DNA of 7,341 nt. Origin: an uncultured Lachnospiraceae bacterium (lineage in GTDB: Bacteria; Bacillota; Clostridia; Lachnospirales; Lachnospiraceae). Below the pieces are notes generated by a model that worked only from the letters and a program-made list of their open reading frames with translations, was not told the origin of the DNA and did not search any database. This document shows, one piece after another, positions 6,871 through 7,341 of the stretch. How positions within the stretch are numbered: position 1 is the stretch's first letter; every line of letters starts with the position of its first letter. The stretch spans positions 1 through 7,341 of the forward strand of contig CABRSG010000117.1 in NCBI GenBank assembly GCA_902473545.1, given 5' to 3'. Made by a program: the position numbers and the translations under genes.

Positions 6871-6889
6871 TAGATTTCAGATAAGTCTA
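6871..6889. promoter_or_regulatory. Candidate TetR operator dyad
   Basis: TAGATTTCAGATAAGTCTA is an imperfect palindrome with 7-nt arms (TAGATTT / AAGTCTA, one mismatch) and a 5-nt centre. It abuts the regulator's -10 box, where bound repressor would block transcription. It is identified by symmetry and position only. Confidence 0.35.
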
Positions 6890-6918
6890 TTATATCACAG
6901 ACCGGGCGGCGAAATGAA
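6889..6918 (-). promoter_or_regulatory. Promoter of the TetR gene
   Basis: On the minus strand, a perfect TATAAT (6894-6889) is preceded by TGA, making an extended -10 (TGATATAAT). The -35 is poor: TTCATT at 6918-6913 with an 18-bp spacer. An extended -10 can tolerate this. The gene starts 37 bp downstream. Confidence 0.6.
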
Positions 6919-6949
6919 CGGAAAATATAGAATTTTTTGAAGCACATGG

Positions 6950-6978
6950 ATGACAAAATACGTTCGTTCGTTTATACT
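6950..6978 (+). promoter_or_regulatory. SigmaA-type promoter of the symporter gene
   Basis: ATGACA (6950-6955) and TATACT (6973-6978) are separated by exactly 17 bp, each close to consensus. The spacer contains CGTT three times in tandem (6961-6972). A perfect 12-bp palindrome, ACTATATATAGT (6976-6987), covers the -10 and the likely start region and could be an operator. Confidence 0.65.
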
Positions 6979-7023
6979 ATATATAGTTTATAAAAAAACA
7001 AAAGATATGGAGAATACCCTGAC

Positions 7024-7341
7024 ATGGAAATGATGCAAGCATTTGGGCAAAAACTGGTAAACATTGTACTGGCAGCGTACGAATTTTTGTGGGGCGATCT
7101 GGTGACGATTCCGATTCCGGGCGGCGGCAGCGCCGGGCTGTCGCTGCTGATTCTGATTCTCGTTCCGGTGGGCGTATACTTTACGATCAGAACGCGGTTT
7201 GTGCTGGTGCGCATGTTTCCGGAGATGCTGCACATTGTCGTGGAAAAGAAGCAGGAGACGCAGAAAAACAGTATTTCCGGGCTGCAGGCGCTGATTGTGT
7301 CCACCGCTACCCGGGTCGGTATGGGAAACCTGGTGGGCGTG
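7024..7341 (+). CDS. Sodium:alanine/glycine symporter (AGCS family), 3' partial
   Basis: The first 106 residues of an amino acid:cation symporter are present, and the gene runs off the right edge. The order is: short N-terminus, helix around FLWGDLVTIPIPGG, a long hydrophobic segment LSLLILILVPVGVYFTI (about residues 41-57), an RTRFVLVRMFPEMLH loop, and the family signature region SGLQALIVSTATRVGMGNLVGV. AGCS proteins import alanine, glycine or D-alanine with sodium. The GGAG (7009-7012) is 11 nt from ATG 7024, longer than usual. ATGs at 7030 and 7033 are alternatives. The gene is divergent from the TetR gene and has its own good promoter. If the nearby operon uses an amino acid as amine donor, this transporter could supply it, but AGCS genes are common and adjacency may be incidental. 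Confidence 0.9.
   Translation, partial: MEMMQAFGQKLVNIVLAAYEFLWGDLVTIPIPGGGSAGLSLLILILVPVGVYFTIRTRFVLVRMFPEMLHIVVEKKQETQKNSISGLQALIVSTATRVGMGNLVGV

Noticed and set aside
6972..7304. Antisense open frames opposite the symporter start
   Set aside because: The + strand encodes a clear AGCS N-terminus that stays open to the window edge. The antisense frames carry no family signal.

Overview
The window looks like chromosomal DNA from a gut-type Clostridia, most likely Lachnospiraceae. The basis is strong AGGAGG-type ribosome binding sites, moderate GC with GC-rich third codon positions, and three gene types I associate with that family: an MglB-like galactose-binding lipoprotein, an AGCS symporter with a characteristic N-terminus, and a small condensation/carrier/ligase operon. 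The genus cannot be fixed from sequence reading alone.

Region 1 (1-2656, + strand) is the end of a sugar-sensing or uptake locus. A periplasmic-binding-fold protein enters from the left edge and changes frame near 379-395. It is followed by a complete galactose/glucose-binding lipoprotein with an intact sugar site and calcium loop, then a membrane-anchored alpha/beta hydrolase 19 bp later. No mglA or mglC follows. A good intrinsic terminator (2705-2731) and a second hairpin (2749-2772) close the unit.

Region 2 (2657-2992) has no convincing gene. It holds the terminators, then a strongly folded element (about 2755-2895) closed by a 14-bp interrupted inverted repeat, then an A/T-rich leader with dyads just upstream of the next operon.

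Region 3 (2993-6253, + strand) is the most interesting part: a compact three-gene assembly line made of a free-standing condensation-domain protein, a 78-residue acyl carrier protein and a fatty-acid-type AMP-forming ligase. The ligase should activate a carboxylic acid, probably a fatty acid, and load it on the carrier. The condensation protein should then transfer the acyl group to an amine, giving an N-acyl amide. The architecture resembles the gut clostridial clusters reported, as I recall, to make fatty acid amides. Acid and amine partners here are unknown.

Region 4 (6250-7341) has a TetR-family regulator on the - strand, its stop codon overlapping that of the ligase by 4 bp. Divergent from it is the start of a sodium:alanine/glycine symporter (AGCS) that runs off the right edge. 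The 171-bp gap between them holds a good promoter for each direction and dyads that could be the regulator's operators. The regulator plausibly controls the symporter, the acyl-amide operon, or both.
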